Source: CADCUY01 sp964242735 (lineage in GTDB: Bacteria; Actinomycetota; Actinomycetes; Actinomycetales; Quadrisphaeraceae). Taken from it: DNA of 64,000 nucleotides. Shown piece by piece: positions 52,602 through 61,129 of this stretch. A model generated the notes under the pieces. The model did no database searches. It saw only the letters and a list, made by a program, of their open reading frames with translations, and was not told where the DNA came from. The stretch lies in contig CAXTAK010000010.1 in the NCBI GenBank assembly GCA_964242735.1, forward strand, positions 1 through 64,000. The letters are read 5' to 3'. The position numbers were made by a program, and so were the translations under genes. Position 1 is the stretch's first letter; the number at the start of each line of letters is the position of its first letter.

Positions 52602-53258
52602 GTGGTCATCGCGGCGGTCGTGGTGTGCGAGATCGGCTTCTGGGTCGTCCTGGGCGCCGGGCTCCTGGCCCGGTACGCGCTGCGCCGCCCGCGGCTGGGC
52701 GCTGCGCTGCTGGTGTGCGTCCCGCTGGTGGACCTAGCGCTGCTGGTCTTCGTCGTCGTGGACCTGCGCGCCGGTGCGCCCGCCCGCTTCGCGCACGGCC
52801 TGGCTGCGGTGTACCTCGGGGCCTCCGTGGTCTTCGGGCACGCTGCCGTGCGGTGGGCCGACCACCGCGCGGCCCACCGGTGGGCTCGAGGCCCAGCCCC
52901 GCAGCGCCGCCCGGCGTCGGGCACCAGGGTCAGGGTGGTCCTGGAGTGGCGGGAGTTCGCGCAGGTCTGCGCGGCAGCGGCGATCAGCGCGGGGCTGCTG
53001 GCGGGGTCCATCACCCTCGTCGGTGACGGGGGCGACGTCGGCGAGCTCACGGCCTGGTTCGGGCGCATCGGCTTCGTGGTGGTGATCTGGCTCGTCACCG
53101 GTCCGGTGTGGGAGTCGGCGCGGGGTGCTGCGACAGCCCGCGGTCGTGGAGCCGCCGCCGGTGGAGGAGGCCGTGGGGCACCACCGGTGCGGCACACCGG
53201 AGCGGCCGGTCGGGTGGCCGCCCGAGCGGCGGGCAGGCGGGCGGGGCTGGACCGGTAG
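52602..53258 (+). CDS. Conserved integral membrane protein
   Basis: About 218 residues. Four or five hydrophobic segments (IAAVVVCEIGFWVVLGAGLLARY, LLVCVPLVDLALLVFVVVDL, FAHGLAAVYLGASVVFGHAAV, SAGLLAGSITLVG, FVVVIWLVTGPVW) and ARGPAPQRRPASG between spans fit an uncharacterised actinobacterial membrane family I have seen but cannot name functionally. I start at GTG 52602, behind GGAGGAGGTGG; a GTG at 52593 sits too close to the ribosome site. The C-terminal 50 residues are Gly/Ala/Arg-rich. Confidence 0.7.
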   Translation: MVIAAVVVCEIGFWVVLGAGLLARYALRRPRLGAALLVCVPLVDLALLVFVVVDLRAGAPARFAHGLAAVYLGASVVFGHAAVRWADHRAAHRWARGPAPQRRPASGTRVRVVLEWREFAQVCAAAAISAGLLAGSITLVGDGGDVGELTAWFGRIGFVVVIWLVTGPVWESARGAATARGRGAAAGGGGRGAPPVRHTGAAGRVAARAAGRRAGLDR

Positions 53259-53323
53259 CGGTCCGGTGCCGGAGTGGCACGGTGGTCGGTACGCGCCTCG
53301 GCGAGCCCCGGCGAGCCCGGCCC

Positions 53324-55582
53324 TCAGCGGGCGGCCACCCGGGCCGACTTGCGCGCGTACATCGCGGTGTCCGCGGCGTGCACCAGTGCCTCGAACTCGT
53401 CACCGTCGCCGGGATGCAGGCTGGCGCCGACGCTGGCGCGCACCACGACCCGCCGCCCACCGACGTCCATCGGCGCCCCCACCGCCTCGGCCATCGCCTC
53501 GCTCACGCGCGCGGCGTCGGCGGCCGCGGTGGTCGGGTCGAGCCCGGTCAGCGCCACGAGGAACTCGTCACCGCCCGGGCGGGCGATGAGGTCCCCGCGC
53601 CGGGTCTGCTGGCGCAGCCGCGCCGCGACGGTGCGCAGCACCTCGTCGCCCGCGGCGTGGCCCAGCTCGTCGTTGACGGCCTTGAAGCCGTCGAGGTCGA
53701 GGAAGAGGAAGGCCAGCGCGTCACCGCGCCCTCGCGCCTCCCACAGGGCCACCTCCAACGCCTCCTCCATGCTGCGCCGGTTCAGCAGCCCCGTCAGGGG
53801 GTCGGTGCGCGCCAGCAGCTCCAGCCGCTCGAGGTACCCGCGGGAGCGGTGCCGTTCCACGTCGAGCTCCCGCTGGGCCTCCACCCGGGTGGTGACGTCG
53901 TTCTGCACGCCGATGTACTGGACCACCGCGCCGCTGGCGTCGGTGACCGGTGACAGGACGACCTCGTTCCACCACGGGGTGCGCCCGGGGCCGCGGTGGT
54001 TGAGCAGCACCTCGCTGCACTGCTCGCCCGCGCGGACCGCCGCGCGGATGCGAGCGATCGCGGCGGGCTCGGTGTCGCTGCCCTGCAGGAAGCGGCAGTT
54101 GCGGCCCAGCAGCTGCTCCGCGGGGAACCCCGCGAGGCGCTCGAAGGCCTGGTTGATGTAGATCAGGGGCTGGTCGGGCTGGCGCATGTCGCAGATGGAG
54201 ACACCCGCTGTGGACGCCGCGAGCGCCCGGCGCAGCAGCACCTCACCCTCCACCGAGGTCGGCGGCAGGACGCCCAGCGCGGTCGGGGCGGTCGACGCCG
54301 GCGCCCCGACCGGTCCCTGCTCACCGGCGACGGGCGCCACCGCGGCAGGTGCCACCACCCGGCTGATCAGCACCCGGGCCGCGGCGGTGACGACGTCGCG
54401 GTCGTAGGTCAGGGCGAACTCGAAGGACCGCTGGCGGTCGGGGCCGGTGTCGCCGAGGTCGCGCGCCAGCAGCGCGGCGGCGAAGTGGGGGCCGATCACG
54501 GCGACGTCCCACTCCCCGCGCACCGGGTCCGACTCCGACAGGCCCGCGCCGCGCACCCCCGGCACGGGGGCGTCGGGCAGGTCCTCGCCCAGGGCGCACA
54601 CGAAGCCGACGCGGTCGGCGAGGTCGCGGTAGCGCTGCGCGGTGGCGGGGGTGAAGAAGCGGGCGTCCTGGAAGGTCGAGGCGACCACGCAGGTCTCCCC
54701 CACGCGCATCGCCTCGCGCTCGAGCTGCTTGCTGAGCTCGATGAGCAGCCCCTTGGGGGAGGTGCGCAGCGTGGCGCCCGCGGGCAGGCAGGCGAAGGGC
54801 GACGTGCTGACCACCGGCGGCGGCACGGGCAGGGTCAGAGCCGCCACGGGGCGGTCGCTCGCCGGTCCCGGTGTCGGGCGACCGAAGTACCACCCCTGCC
54901 CCAGGCGGGCGCCGAGGGCCTGGGCGACCACCAGGTGCTGCTCGGTCTCGATGCCCTCGGCGAGCACGAGCGCGCCCGTGCGCTCGGCGCAGGCGTTGAC
55001 GGCGTTCATGATCTCCGCGATGGCCGGGCCGGGGCGCTCCTGCACCAGGCGCAGGTCGAGCTTGATGACGTCGGGGCGCAGCAGCGGCATGAAGGCCAGC
55101 GAGAGGCTGTCCGCGCCGACGTCGTCCAGAGCCACGCCCCACCCCAGGGACCGCACCCGGTCCACGGTGGCCAGCAGGTGCGCGGGGCGGGCGGCGATCG
55201 ACCGCTCGGTGATCTCCAGGACCACGCGCAGGTCACCGGCGGCCTCGGCGACGACGGCGAACAGGTCGTCCAGCGGCGCGGTCTCCAGCACCTCGGGCTC
55301 CACGTTGACGAACAGCGTCAGGGGGTCGTAGAGCCGGTGGTCGACCGCGGCCCTGAAGGCGCTGAGGCGGCACGCGGCGTCCAGCTCGGCCAGCCGGCCC
55401 GCGGCACGGGCGGCGGCGAAGAGGGCGTCAGGGCTCTCGAGGGGACCGACGGGCCCGCGCACCAGCGCCTCGTGGGCGACCACGGCACCGGTGTCGAGGT
55501 CGACGATGGGCTGGAAGACGCTGCGCAGGCCCCCCGCACCCAGCGCCCGCGCGAGCTCCCCGCCAGCGGTGTCCGCGGTCAT
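53324..55582 (-). CDS. EAL-DICT-LOV-GGDEF cyclic-di-GMP signalling protein
   Basis: A 752-residue multi-domain protein. EAL phosphodiesterase (about 18-238): HEALVRG (Glu38), NVEPE, LEITERS, LDDVGADS (variant of DDFGTG), KLDLRLV and LAEGIET. DICT-type sensory domain (about 270-400): SPKGLLIELSKQLEREA, STFQDARFFTPATAQRY. LOV/PAS domain (about 450-568): GRNCRFLQG with the photoactive-type Cys496, and IGVQNDVT at the end. GGDEF cyclase (about 585-745): TDPLTGLLNRRSMEEAL, RPGGDEF, and an inhibitory RRGD site five residues before it. Both enzymes look potentially active, so the protein may make or break c-di-GMP depending on blue light and the DICT input. Confidence 0.92.
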   Translation of the reverse strand: MTADTAGGELARALGAGGLRSVFQPIVDLDTGAVVAHEALVRGPVGPLESPDALFAAARAAGRLAELDAACRLSAFRAAVDHRLYDPLTLFVNVEPEVLETAPLDDLFAVVAEAAGDLRVVLEITERSIAARPAHLLATVDRVRSLGWGVALDDVGADSLSLAFMPLLRPDVIKLDLRLVQERPGPAIAEIMNAVNACAERTGALVLAEGIETEQHLVVAQALGARLGQGWYFGRPTPGPASDRPVAALTLPVPPPVVSTSPFACLPAGATLRTSPKGLLIELSKQLEREAMRVGETCVVASTFQDARFFTPATAQRYRDLADRVGFVCALGEDLPDAPVPGVRGAGLSESDPVRGEWDVAVIGPHFAAALLARDLGDTGPDRQRSFEFALTYDRDVVTAAARVLISRVVAPAAVAPVAGEQGPVGAPASTAPTALGVLPPTSVEGEVLLRRALAASTAGVSICDMRQPDQPLIYINQAFERLAGFPAEQLLGRNCRFLQGSDTEPAAIARIRAAVRAGEQCSEVLLNHRGPGRTPWWNEVVLSPVTDASGAVVQYIGVQNDVTTRVEAQRELDVERHRSRGYLERLELLARTDPLTGLLNRRSMEEALEVALWEARGRGDALAFLFLDLDGFKAVNDELGHAAGDEVLRTVAARLRQQTRRGDLIARPGGDEFLVALTGLDPTTAAADAARVSEAMAEAVGAPMDVGGRRVVVRASVGASLHPGDGDEFEALVHAADTAMYARKSARVAAR

Positions 55583-55691
55583 GGCACGCCCCTCCTCGCT
55601 GGCCGCGGCACGTGTCCGCGCGGCACCGCTCCTCGATCGGCACGCGCCGGGGCGACCTGGAGCCCTGGCGCGCGCACGGGTGAGAGGCGGG

Positions 55692-56666
55692 TCAGCCGGC
55701 GCGGGCGGCGAGCGCGGTGAACCAGTCCACGGTGGCCTCCAGGCCCTGCTCCCACGCCACCCGCGGCTCCCAGCCGAGCAGCTGCCGGGCGAGGGCGGTG
55801 TCGGGGCGGCGCACCTGCGGGTCGTCGACCGGGCGCTGCACGTAGCGGATCGGTGAGCGCGACCCGGTGGCCGCGACGACGTCCTCGGCGATCTGCCGCA
55901 CGGTGAGCTCGTGGGGGTTGCCGATGTTCACCGGGCCGGGGTGCCCGCTGAGCGCGAGGGCCAGGATGCCGGCGACGAGGTCGTCGACGTAGCACACCGA
56001 CCGGGTCTGCAGCCCGTCCCCGGCCACCGTCACCGGCTCCCCGGCCAGCGCCTGACGGATGAACGTGGGGATCGCCCGCCCGTCGTGCGGGCGCATCCGC
56101 GGGCCGAAGGTGTTGAAGATGCGCACGATGGCGGTGTCGACGCCGTGGGCGGTGCGGTACGCGGTGGTCAGGGCCTCCGCGTACCGCTTGGCCTCGTCGT
56201 AGACCCCGCGGGGACCGACCGGGTTGACGTGACCCCAGTACCCCTCCGGCTGCGGGTGCACCTGGGGGTCGCCGTAGACCTCCGAGGTGCTCGCCAGCAG
56301 CAGCCGCGCGCCCTTCTCCTTCGCCAGCCCCAGGGCGTGCAGGGTGCCGATGGCCCCGACCTTCAGGGTCTGGATGGGCAGGTGCAGGTAGTCCACCGGT
56401 GAGGCCGGTGACGCGAGGTGCAGGACGAGGTCGACCTCGCCCGGCACGTGCACGTAGTCGGTGATGTCGCAGCGCACCAGCCGGAAGCTCGGGTGCTCCA
56501 GCAGGTGCGCGACGTTGGCGGGGGCACCGGTGAGGAAGCTGTCGAGGCACAGCACCTCGGCGCCGCGCTGCAGTGCCGCCTCGCACAGGTGGCTGCCGAG
56601 GAACCCGGCGCCCCCGGTGACCACGACCCTCACCCCGGAGAGGTCGCCCACCGCTGCCGTGCCCAC
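55692..56666 (-). CDS. NAD-dependent sugar epimerase, UDP-glucuronate decarboxylase-like; 5' end touches an assembly artefact
   Basis: An extended SDR of at least 324 residues. VVVTGGAGFLGSHLCEAAL binds NAD; LASPASPVDYLHLPIQTL, LASTSEVYGDP, GVYDEAKRYAEAL (YxxxK) and IFNTFGPRMRPHDGRA are the pattern of UDP-xylose synthase and close dTDP-glucose 4,6-dehydratase relatives. The N-terminal TAAVG repeat lies next to a 100-N gap whose two flanks are the same 55 bases. If the duplicate is collapsed, the frame extends to a GTG at 56860 and the protein would start with 5-residue A-A-x-G-T repeats. The start given (GTG 56666) is provisional. Confidence 0.85.
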   Translation of the reverse strand: MGTAAVGDLSGVRVVVTGGAGFLGSHLCEAALQRGAEVLCLDSFLTGAPANVAHLLEHPSFRLVRCDITDYVHVPGEVDLVLHLASPASPVDYLHLPIQTLKVGAIGTLHALGLAKEKGARLLLASTSEVYGDPQVHPQPEGYWGHVNPVGPRGVYDEAKRYAEALTTAYRTAHGVDTAIVRIFNTFGPRMRPHDGRAIPTFIRQALAGEPVTVAGDGLQTRSVCYVDDLVAGILALALSGHPGPVNIGNPHELTVRQIAEDVVAATGSRSPIRYVQRPVDDPQVRRPDTALARQLLGWEPRVAWEQGLEATVDWFTALAARAG

Positions 56667-56833
56667 CGCTGCCGTGCCNNNNNNNNNNNNNNNNNNNNNN
56701 NNNNNNNNNNNNNNNNNNNNNNNNNNNNNNNNNNNNNNNNNNNNNNNNNNNNNNNNNNNNNNNNNNNNNNNNNNNNNNCGACCCTCACCCCGGAGAGGTC
56801 GCCCACCGCTGCCGTGCCCACCGCTGCCGTGCC
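56624..56833. repeat. 55-bp exact direct duplication flanking a 100-N gap, containing 15-bp tandem repeats
   Basis: Bases 56624-56678 and 56779-56833 are identical, with 100 N between. They contain two copies of a 15-bp unit (CCCACCGCTGCCGTG), and two further variants (CCTGCCGCTGCCGTG) follow to the right. An identical overlap of exactly 55 also occurs at the third gap, pointing to contig ends that share one k-mer. Confidence 0.9.
56679..56778. other. Assembly gap (100 N)
   Basis: A 100-N placeholder inside the 5' region of the epimerase gene, between two identical 55-bp flanks. The real sequence probably has a short tandem-repeat tract here. Confidence 0.95.
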
Positions 56834-56941
56834 TGCCGCTGCCGTGCCTGCCGCTGCCACGGCGGGATCATGCCCGAGGCCCCGGTGCCCCGCCCAGCCG
56901 ATGCGGAGCAGCCACCGTGACGCGCGGATGCGCGCCTCAGC

Positions 56942-57136
56942 TCACCCGTTCGAGAACTCCTTCACCACACCGCTGGGCCCCTCGTACTCACGGTCGGCGA
57001 TGGTCTTCAGGCGGTCGATGATCTCCGCCGGTGCGCCCTTGGACGTCGCGTGCTCCACCAGCGCGTCCTTGCTGGCGGGGTAGCTCATGCCGCCGAGGTG
57101 CTTCTGCAGCTCGATGGGGCTGGGCTGGTCGGCCAT
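56942..57136 (-). CDS. DUF2795 protein
   Basis: A 64-residue protein matching the DUF2795 pattern: SPIELQKHLGGMSYPASKDALVEHA and a C-terminal EYEGPSGVVKEF. The family is small, actinobacterial and of unknown function, sometimes found near stress genes. The ATG has GAGGAGG 6 nt upstream. Divergent from the GT2 pair. Confidence 0.88.
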   Translation of the reverse strand: MADQPSPIELQKHLGGMSYPASKDALVEHATSKGAPAEIIDRLKTIADREYEGPSGVVKEFSNG

Positions 57137-57232
57137 CTGGTCCTCCTCAGGTGCGGGGGCCGCGGTGCTGCGGCCTGCTGCCTCCTACCCCGTCGTCGGC
57201 CCCGGACACCGGGCGCGGCATGCTGCTCGGCG

Positions 57233-58243
57233 ATGACAGCGACGACGGGGACCCACGCTCCCGCAGACCCGCCCGCCGCGGTGCCGGTGGTCCCGGCGGC
57301 GGGACCACCGGTCGCGGCGGCCCCGGACCACCCCGCAGGGGACACCCGGGTCGCCGTCGTGATGATCACCTGGAACCGGCGGGCGGAAGCGCTCGTGGCC
57401 CTCGAGCGGCTCCTGGCGCTGCCGGAGGCCCCGGTGGTGGTCGTCGTCGACAACGGCTCCACCGACGGCACGGTGCCGGCGCTGCGCGCGCGCTGCGGCC
57501 ACCACGAGCGGCTCACCCTCGTCGCGCTGGGGTACAACGCCGGCGCGCTGGGGCGCAACGTCGGGGTGGGCCTGGTGGACGCCGACTACGTCGCCTTCTG
57601 CGACGACGACACGTGGTGGGAGCCCGGCTGCCTGACCCGCGCCGCCGACGTCCTCGACGCCCACCCGGACGTCGCGGTGCTGACCGCGACGATCCGCGTG
57701 GAACCGGGCGACCGGGAGGACGCCATCGTCGCGGAGCTGCGCGACTCCCCCGTCGTCGGCACCCGGGCCGGGCTGCCCGGGCCCGCGCTGGGCAGCTTCC
57801 TGGCGGGCGCCTCGGTGGTGCGCCGCGACGCCTTCACCGGCGTCGGCGGCTTCTCCCGCCGGCTCTGGCTGGGCGGTGAGGAGGAGCTGCTCGCCGCTGA
57901 CCTCGCCACCGCCGGGTGGGAGCTGTGCTTCGTGGAGGACCTCGTCGTCCACCACCGGGCCTCGGCGGTGCGTCAGGGCTCCCTGCGCCGGCGCCACGGC
58001 ATCCGCAACACCCTGTGGTTCACCCTGCTGCGCCGGCCGTGGCCCGCCGTGCTGCGCCGCGTGGCGGTCCTGGCGCGCACGGTGCCGCACGACGTGACGA
58101 CGGCGCTGGGGGTCCTCGACGCCGTCCGGGGCCTGCCGTGGGTGCTGCGCGAGCGGCGTCCGCTGCCTCCGACCGTCGAGGCCCGCTTCGCCGCGCTCGA
58201 GGCTCCCCAGGCAGCGTCGACGGCGCGCCGGTACGTGGGGTGA
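57233..58243 (+). CDS. GT2 glycosyltransferase
   Basis: A 336-residue GT-A enzyme: VAVVMITWNRRAEALVALER, VVDNGSTDGTVPAL, the metal-binding CDDDTWWEPGCL and GGEEELLAADLATAGWELCF with the catalytic-base region. The N-terminal 37 residues are Pro/Ala-rich. The stop overlaps the start of a second, related GT2 gene (GTGA), suggesting duplication and a shared pathway. Substrates are unknown; rhamnosyl- or galactofuranosyl-type transfer is possible. Confidence 0.87.
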   Translation: MTATTGTHAPADPPAAVPVVPAAGPPVAAAPDHPAGDTRVAVVMITWNRRAEALVALERLLALPEAPVVVVVDNGSTDGTVPALRARCGHHERLTLVALGYNAGALGRNVGVGLVDADYVAFCDDDTWWEPGCLTRAADVLDAHPDVAVLTATIRVEPGDREDAIVAELRDSPVVGTRAGLPGPALGSFLAGASVVRRDAFTGVGGFSRRLWLGGEEELLAADLATAGWELCFVEDLVVHHRASAVRQGSLRRRHGIRNTLWFTLLRRPWPAVLRRVAVLARTVPHDVTTALGVLDAVRGLPWVLRERRPLPPTVEARFAALEAPQAASTARRYVG

Positions 58244-59097
58244 GCGGTCCCTCCGAGGCCGCCGACGTCACGGTGGTCGTGGCGAGCAGGAACCGGCGCG
58301 AGGAGCTGCTCGCGTCCCTGCCCCGGCACGAGGCGCCGGTGGTGCTCGTCGACAACGCCTCCACCGACGGCACCGCCGAGGCCGTGCGCACGCACCTGCC
58401 GGCGGTGGACGTGCTCGCGCTGCCCGCGAACCGAGGAGCGGCGGCGCGCACCCTCGGGGCGCGGCGCGCCACCACCGCCTACGTCGCCTTCGCCGACGAC
58501 GACTCGTGGTGGGCGCCGGGGGCGCTGGCGCGCGCGACCGCCGTGCTCGACGCCCACCCCCGGGTCGCGCTGCTCGCCGCGCGGATCCTCGTCGGGCCGC
58601 AGGAGCGGCTCGACGCGGTGTGCACCGAGATGGCGCGGTCCCCGCTGGTCGCCCGCGGTGACCTCCCGGGCCCGCGGCTGCTCGGGTTCGTGGCGTGCGC
58701 CGCGGTCGTGCGTCGCGAGGCGTTCCTCGCCGTCGGCGGCTTCGACGACGTCGTGGTCTTCCCCGGCGAGGAGGAGCGGGTGGCCCTGGACCTGAGCGCC
58801 GCGGGGTGGGACCTGTCCTACGTCGAGGACCTCGTGGTCCACCACCACCCCTCGCCCCTCCGGGAGGACTCGAGCCGGCGCCGGGCGCGCATCACCCGGG
58901 CCGGGTTGCTGACCGCGCTGATGCGCCGCCCGTGGCCGGTGGTCGCGGCGCGGGCGCGGGCCGCCTGGGCGGCAGGGCCCTCGGGGCGGGCGGGGCTGCG
59001 GGCGGCGCTGCCGTCGGCGGTCGCGGCGGTGCGGGCGCGCACCGCGCTGCCGGCGCACGTCGAGGCCGACGCGCGGCTGCTGGAGACCGGTGGTTGA
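58240..59097 (+). CDS. GT2 glycosyltransferase (paralogue of the preceding gene)
   Basis: A 285-residue protein clearly related to its neighbour: VTVVVASRNRREELL, VLVDNASTDGTAEAV, FADDDSWWAPGALARA, FPGEEERVALDLSAAGWDLSYVEDLVVHHHPS. It starts at a GTG overlapping the previous stop. The pair shares the same block order, including the segment after the DDD motif, so a tandem duplication is likely. Confidence 0.87.
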   Translation: MSGPSEAADVTVVVASRNRREELLASLPRHEAPVVLVDNASTDGTAEAVRTHLPAVDVLALPANRGAAARTLGARRATTAYVAFADDDSWWAPGALARATAVLDAHPRVALLAARILVGPQERLDAVCTEMARSPLVARGDLPGPRLLGFVACAAVVRREAFLAVGGFDDVVVFPGEEERVALDLSAAGWDLSYVEDLVVHHHPSPLREDSSRRRARITRAGLLTALMRRPWPVVAARARAAWAAGPSGRAGLRAALPSAVAAVRARTALPAHVEADARLLETGG

Positions 59098-59407
59098 GCC
59101 GGGGGGGCGCCAGGCGCTCCTGGACCGCTACCGCGCCCTGGTGCTGCGCGAGCTCCCCGCGCGGGCGCGGGCCCAGCGCTGGTTGGTGACGGCCGACCAC
59201 TGCTTCGGGCGGATCGTGCTCGACAACGCCGTCGGCGGGCGGTGGTACGACGTGCTCGGCAGCGGCCGACCCGCCTTCGCGCAGCTGGACGACGCGCAGC
59301 TGAGCACCGCGGTGGCGCTCGCCGAGCGCATCGCCGTGGAGGGCGACCCGCTGCTGCGCGACCTCGACGCCCGCAGCCTCACCTGGCGGGGCAAGCCGCC
59401 CACGTGA
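59090..59407 (+). CDS. Small conserved hypothetical protein
   Basis: A 105-residue protein starting at a GTG that overlaps the GT2 stop by 8 nt. The sequence RWLVTADHCFGRIVLDNAVGG and RWYDVL has the look of a folded, conserved protein, but I do not recognise the family. Context suggests a role with the GT2 pair. Confidence 0.7.
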   Translation: MVEPGGRQALLDRYRALVLRELPARARAQRWLVTADHCFGRIVLDNAVGGRWYDVLGSGRPAFAQLDDAQLSTAVALAERIAVEGDPLLRDLDARSLTWRGKPPT

Positions 59408-59695
59408 CCGGACTCCCTGGCACACCCGGCGTCGCGGGTGCGGGCGAGCAGGCGCAGCTGCGCCGGCGCCTCGAGCGGTCAGCTCCAGACACCGGGCACC
59501 TGCCAGGTGACCCGGACTGCTCCACCGGGGCCCACGGTGGTCATCGTCAGTGGTGACGCCACCACACGCCGCTGCCTCTCCCGCTGGTCCACGCCTCCCC
59601 AACGGCCTCGGGGTTCTCGGGGTCACCCGGGGTCGCGAGGGTCGGCGTGGTGCGGGGTGGGACCGCGCTGGGCGACCGGTGGTCCCCCGGCCCGC

Positions 59696-59748
59696 GCCGC
59701 CGGGCCCACGCCGCCGGGCCCACGCCGCCGGGCCCACGCCGCCGGGCC
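59696..59748. repeat. 14-bp tandem repeat, 3.8 copies
   Basis: The unit GCCGCCGGGCCCAC is repeated exactly three times plus an 11-bp partial copy, and is seen again just after the gap. The period is not a multiple of three, so it is non-coding. Such a tract would break short-read assembly, explaining the gap. Confidence 0.85.
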
Positions 59749-59932
59749 AGGACGAGCCGCCGCGGGCACGATGGTGGNNNNNNNNNNNNNNNNNNNNNNN
59801 NNNNNNNNNNNNNNNNNNNNNNNNNNNNNNNNNNNNNNNNNNNNNNNNNNNNNNNNNNNNNNNNNNNNNNNNNNNNNCGCCGCCGGGCCCACGCCGCCGG
59901 GCCAGGACGAGCCGCCGCGGGCACGATGGTGG
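59723..59932. repeat. 55-bp exact direct duplication flanking a 100-N gap
   Basis: Bases 59723-59777 and 59878-59932 are identical. As at the second gap the overlap is exactly 55 bases, which points to an assembler k-mer rather than biology. Confidence 0.9.
59778..59877. other. Assembly gap (100 N)
   Basis: A 100-N placeholder in the intergenic repeat tract. Confidence 0.95.
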
Positions 59933-59964
59933 CGCGACCCACCGTCCCGACCCGAGGAGCGCCT

Positions 59965-61101
59965 GTGACCGCCTCACGCGGGTCCGACCCCACCGACCGC
60001 GCGCCCACTCCCGTGCGCGCACCGCCCGAGGGCGCCCACGCCCTCGTCGTCGGGGCCACGGGGATCACCGGCGCCGCGCTGGTGAGCCAGCTCGTGGCCT
60101 CGGGGTGGCGCACGACGGGCCTGTCCCGCCGCCCCTCGCAGGTCCCGGGAGCAGAGCACGTGGCAGCGGACCTCCGATCGCCGCCCGGCCTCGAGGCGTC
60201 CCTGGCCGGCGTGGCACCGACGCACCTGTTCCTCACCGCGTGGTCACGCCAGGAGACCGAGGCGGAGAACATCCGGGTGAACGGCGGCATGGTGCGCGAC
60301 CTGCTGGCGGTCCTCGGGGGCCGGGGGTCGCTGCGCCACGTCGCGCTGGTGACCGGGTTGAAGCACTACCTCGGCCCCTTCGAGGCCTACGGCCGGGGCG
60401 AGGTGCCCGACACGCCCTTCCTGGAGGACGCCGAGCGCCTGCCCGTGGAGAACTTCTACTACGCGCAGGAGGACGAGCTGTTCGCCGCAGCAGCCCGCCA
60501 CGGCTTCACCTGGTCGGTGCACCGCTCGCACACGGTCATCGGCCACGCGGTGGGGGGCGCGATGAACATGGCCTCCACCCTCGGGGTCCAGGCCGCGATC
60601 GCCGCGAGGACAGGGCGCCGGTTCGTCTTCCCCGGCTCGCGGACCCAGTGGGACGGTGTCGTCGACCTCACCGACGCCGGTCAGCTCGCCGACCACCAGC
60701 TGTGGGCTGCCACCACCCCGGCCGCTGCTGACACCGCGTTCAACGTGGTCAACGGTGACGTGATCCGGTGGCGCCGCCTCTGGCCCCGGCTCGCCGCCCA
60801 CCTCGGCGTGGAGCCGCAGGGCCCCGGGGACTCCCCGCAGCCGCTCCAGGTGCAGATGGCTGACGCGGGGCCGGTGTGGGCCGACATCGTCGCGGACGAC
60901 GGCCTGGTCGAACCCGACCTGTCCGCGGTCGCGTCGTGGTGGCACACCGACAGCGACCTGGGGCGGGACGTCGAGGTCCTCGCCGACATGACGCGCAGCC
61001 GGTTGGCCGGCTTCACCGGGTACGTCAGCACCGAGCGGTCCCTGCTCGCGACCATCGACGCGTACCGCGCCGACCGGATCCTCCCCCGGCGCCCCCGGTG
61101 A
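59965..61101 (+). CDS. PRISE-type NAD(P)H-dependent reductase (extended SDR)
   Basis: A 378-residue protein resembling plant progesterone 5-beta-reductase/iridoid synthase and bacterial relatives. VVGATGITGAALVSQL binds the cofactor, TGLKHYLGPFEAYG carries the family Lys, and NFYYAQEDELFAAAARHGF the active-site Tyr. These enzymes reduce activated C=C bonds of enones. The GTG has GAGGAG 6 nt upstream. It is followed by the ASCH gene 28 bp on. Confidence 0.87.
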   Translation: MTASRGSDPTDRAPTPVRAPPEGAHALVVGATGITGAALVSQLVASGWRTTGLSRRPSQVPGAEHVAADLRSPPGLEASLAGVAPTHLFLTAWSRQETEAENIRVNGGMVRDLLAVLGGRGSLRHVALVTGLKHYLGPFEAYGRGEVPDTPFLEDAERLPVENFYYAQEDELFAAAARHGFTWSVHRSHTVIGHAVGGAMNMASTLGVQAAIAARTGRRFVFPGSRTQWDGVVDLTDAGQLADHQLWAATTPAAADTAFNVVNGDVIRWRRLWPRLAAHLGVEPQGPGDSPQPLQVQMADAGPVWADIVADDGLVEPDLSAVASWWHTDSDLGRDVEVLADMTRSRLAGFTGYVSTERSLLATIDAYRADRILPRRPR

Positions 61102-61129
61102 GCCGGCCCGGTGGACCCGTGAGGACCCG

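Larger units (their letters stand above)
59408..59964. other. Intergenic region with tandem repeats and an assembly gap
   Basis: No credible gene occurs in these 557 bases. They include a 14-bp tandem repeat (59696-59748), the third N gap (59778-59877) and its 55-bp duplicated flanks, and a good ribosome site (GAGGAGC) for the next gene at the right end. Confidence 0.6.

Noticed and set aside
56679..56778. The N tract treated as a real spacer between two repeats
   Set aside because: Length is exactly 100 and the flanks are identical 55-mers, the pattern of an assembler join, so no biological direct-repeat element is claimed.
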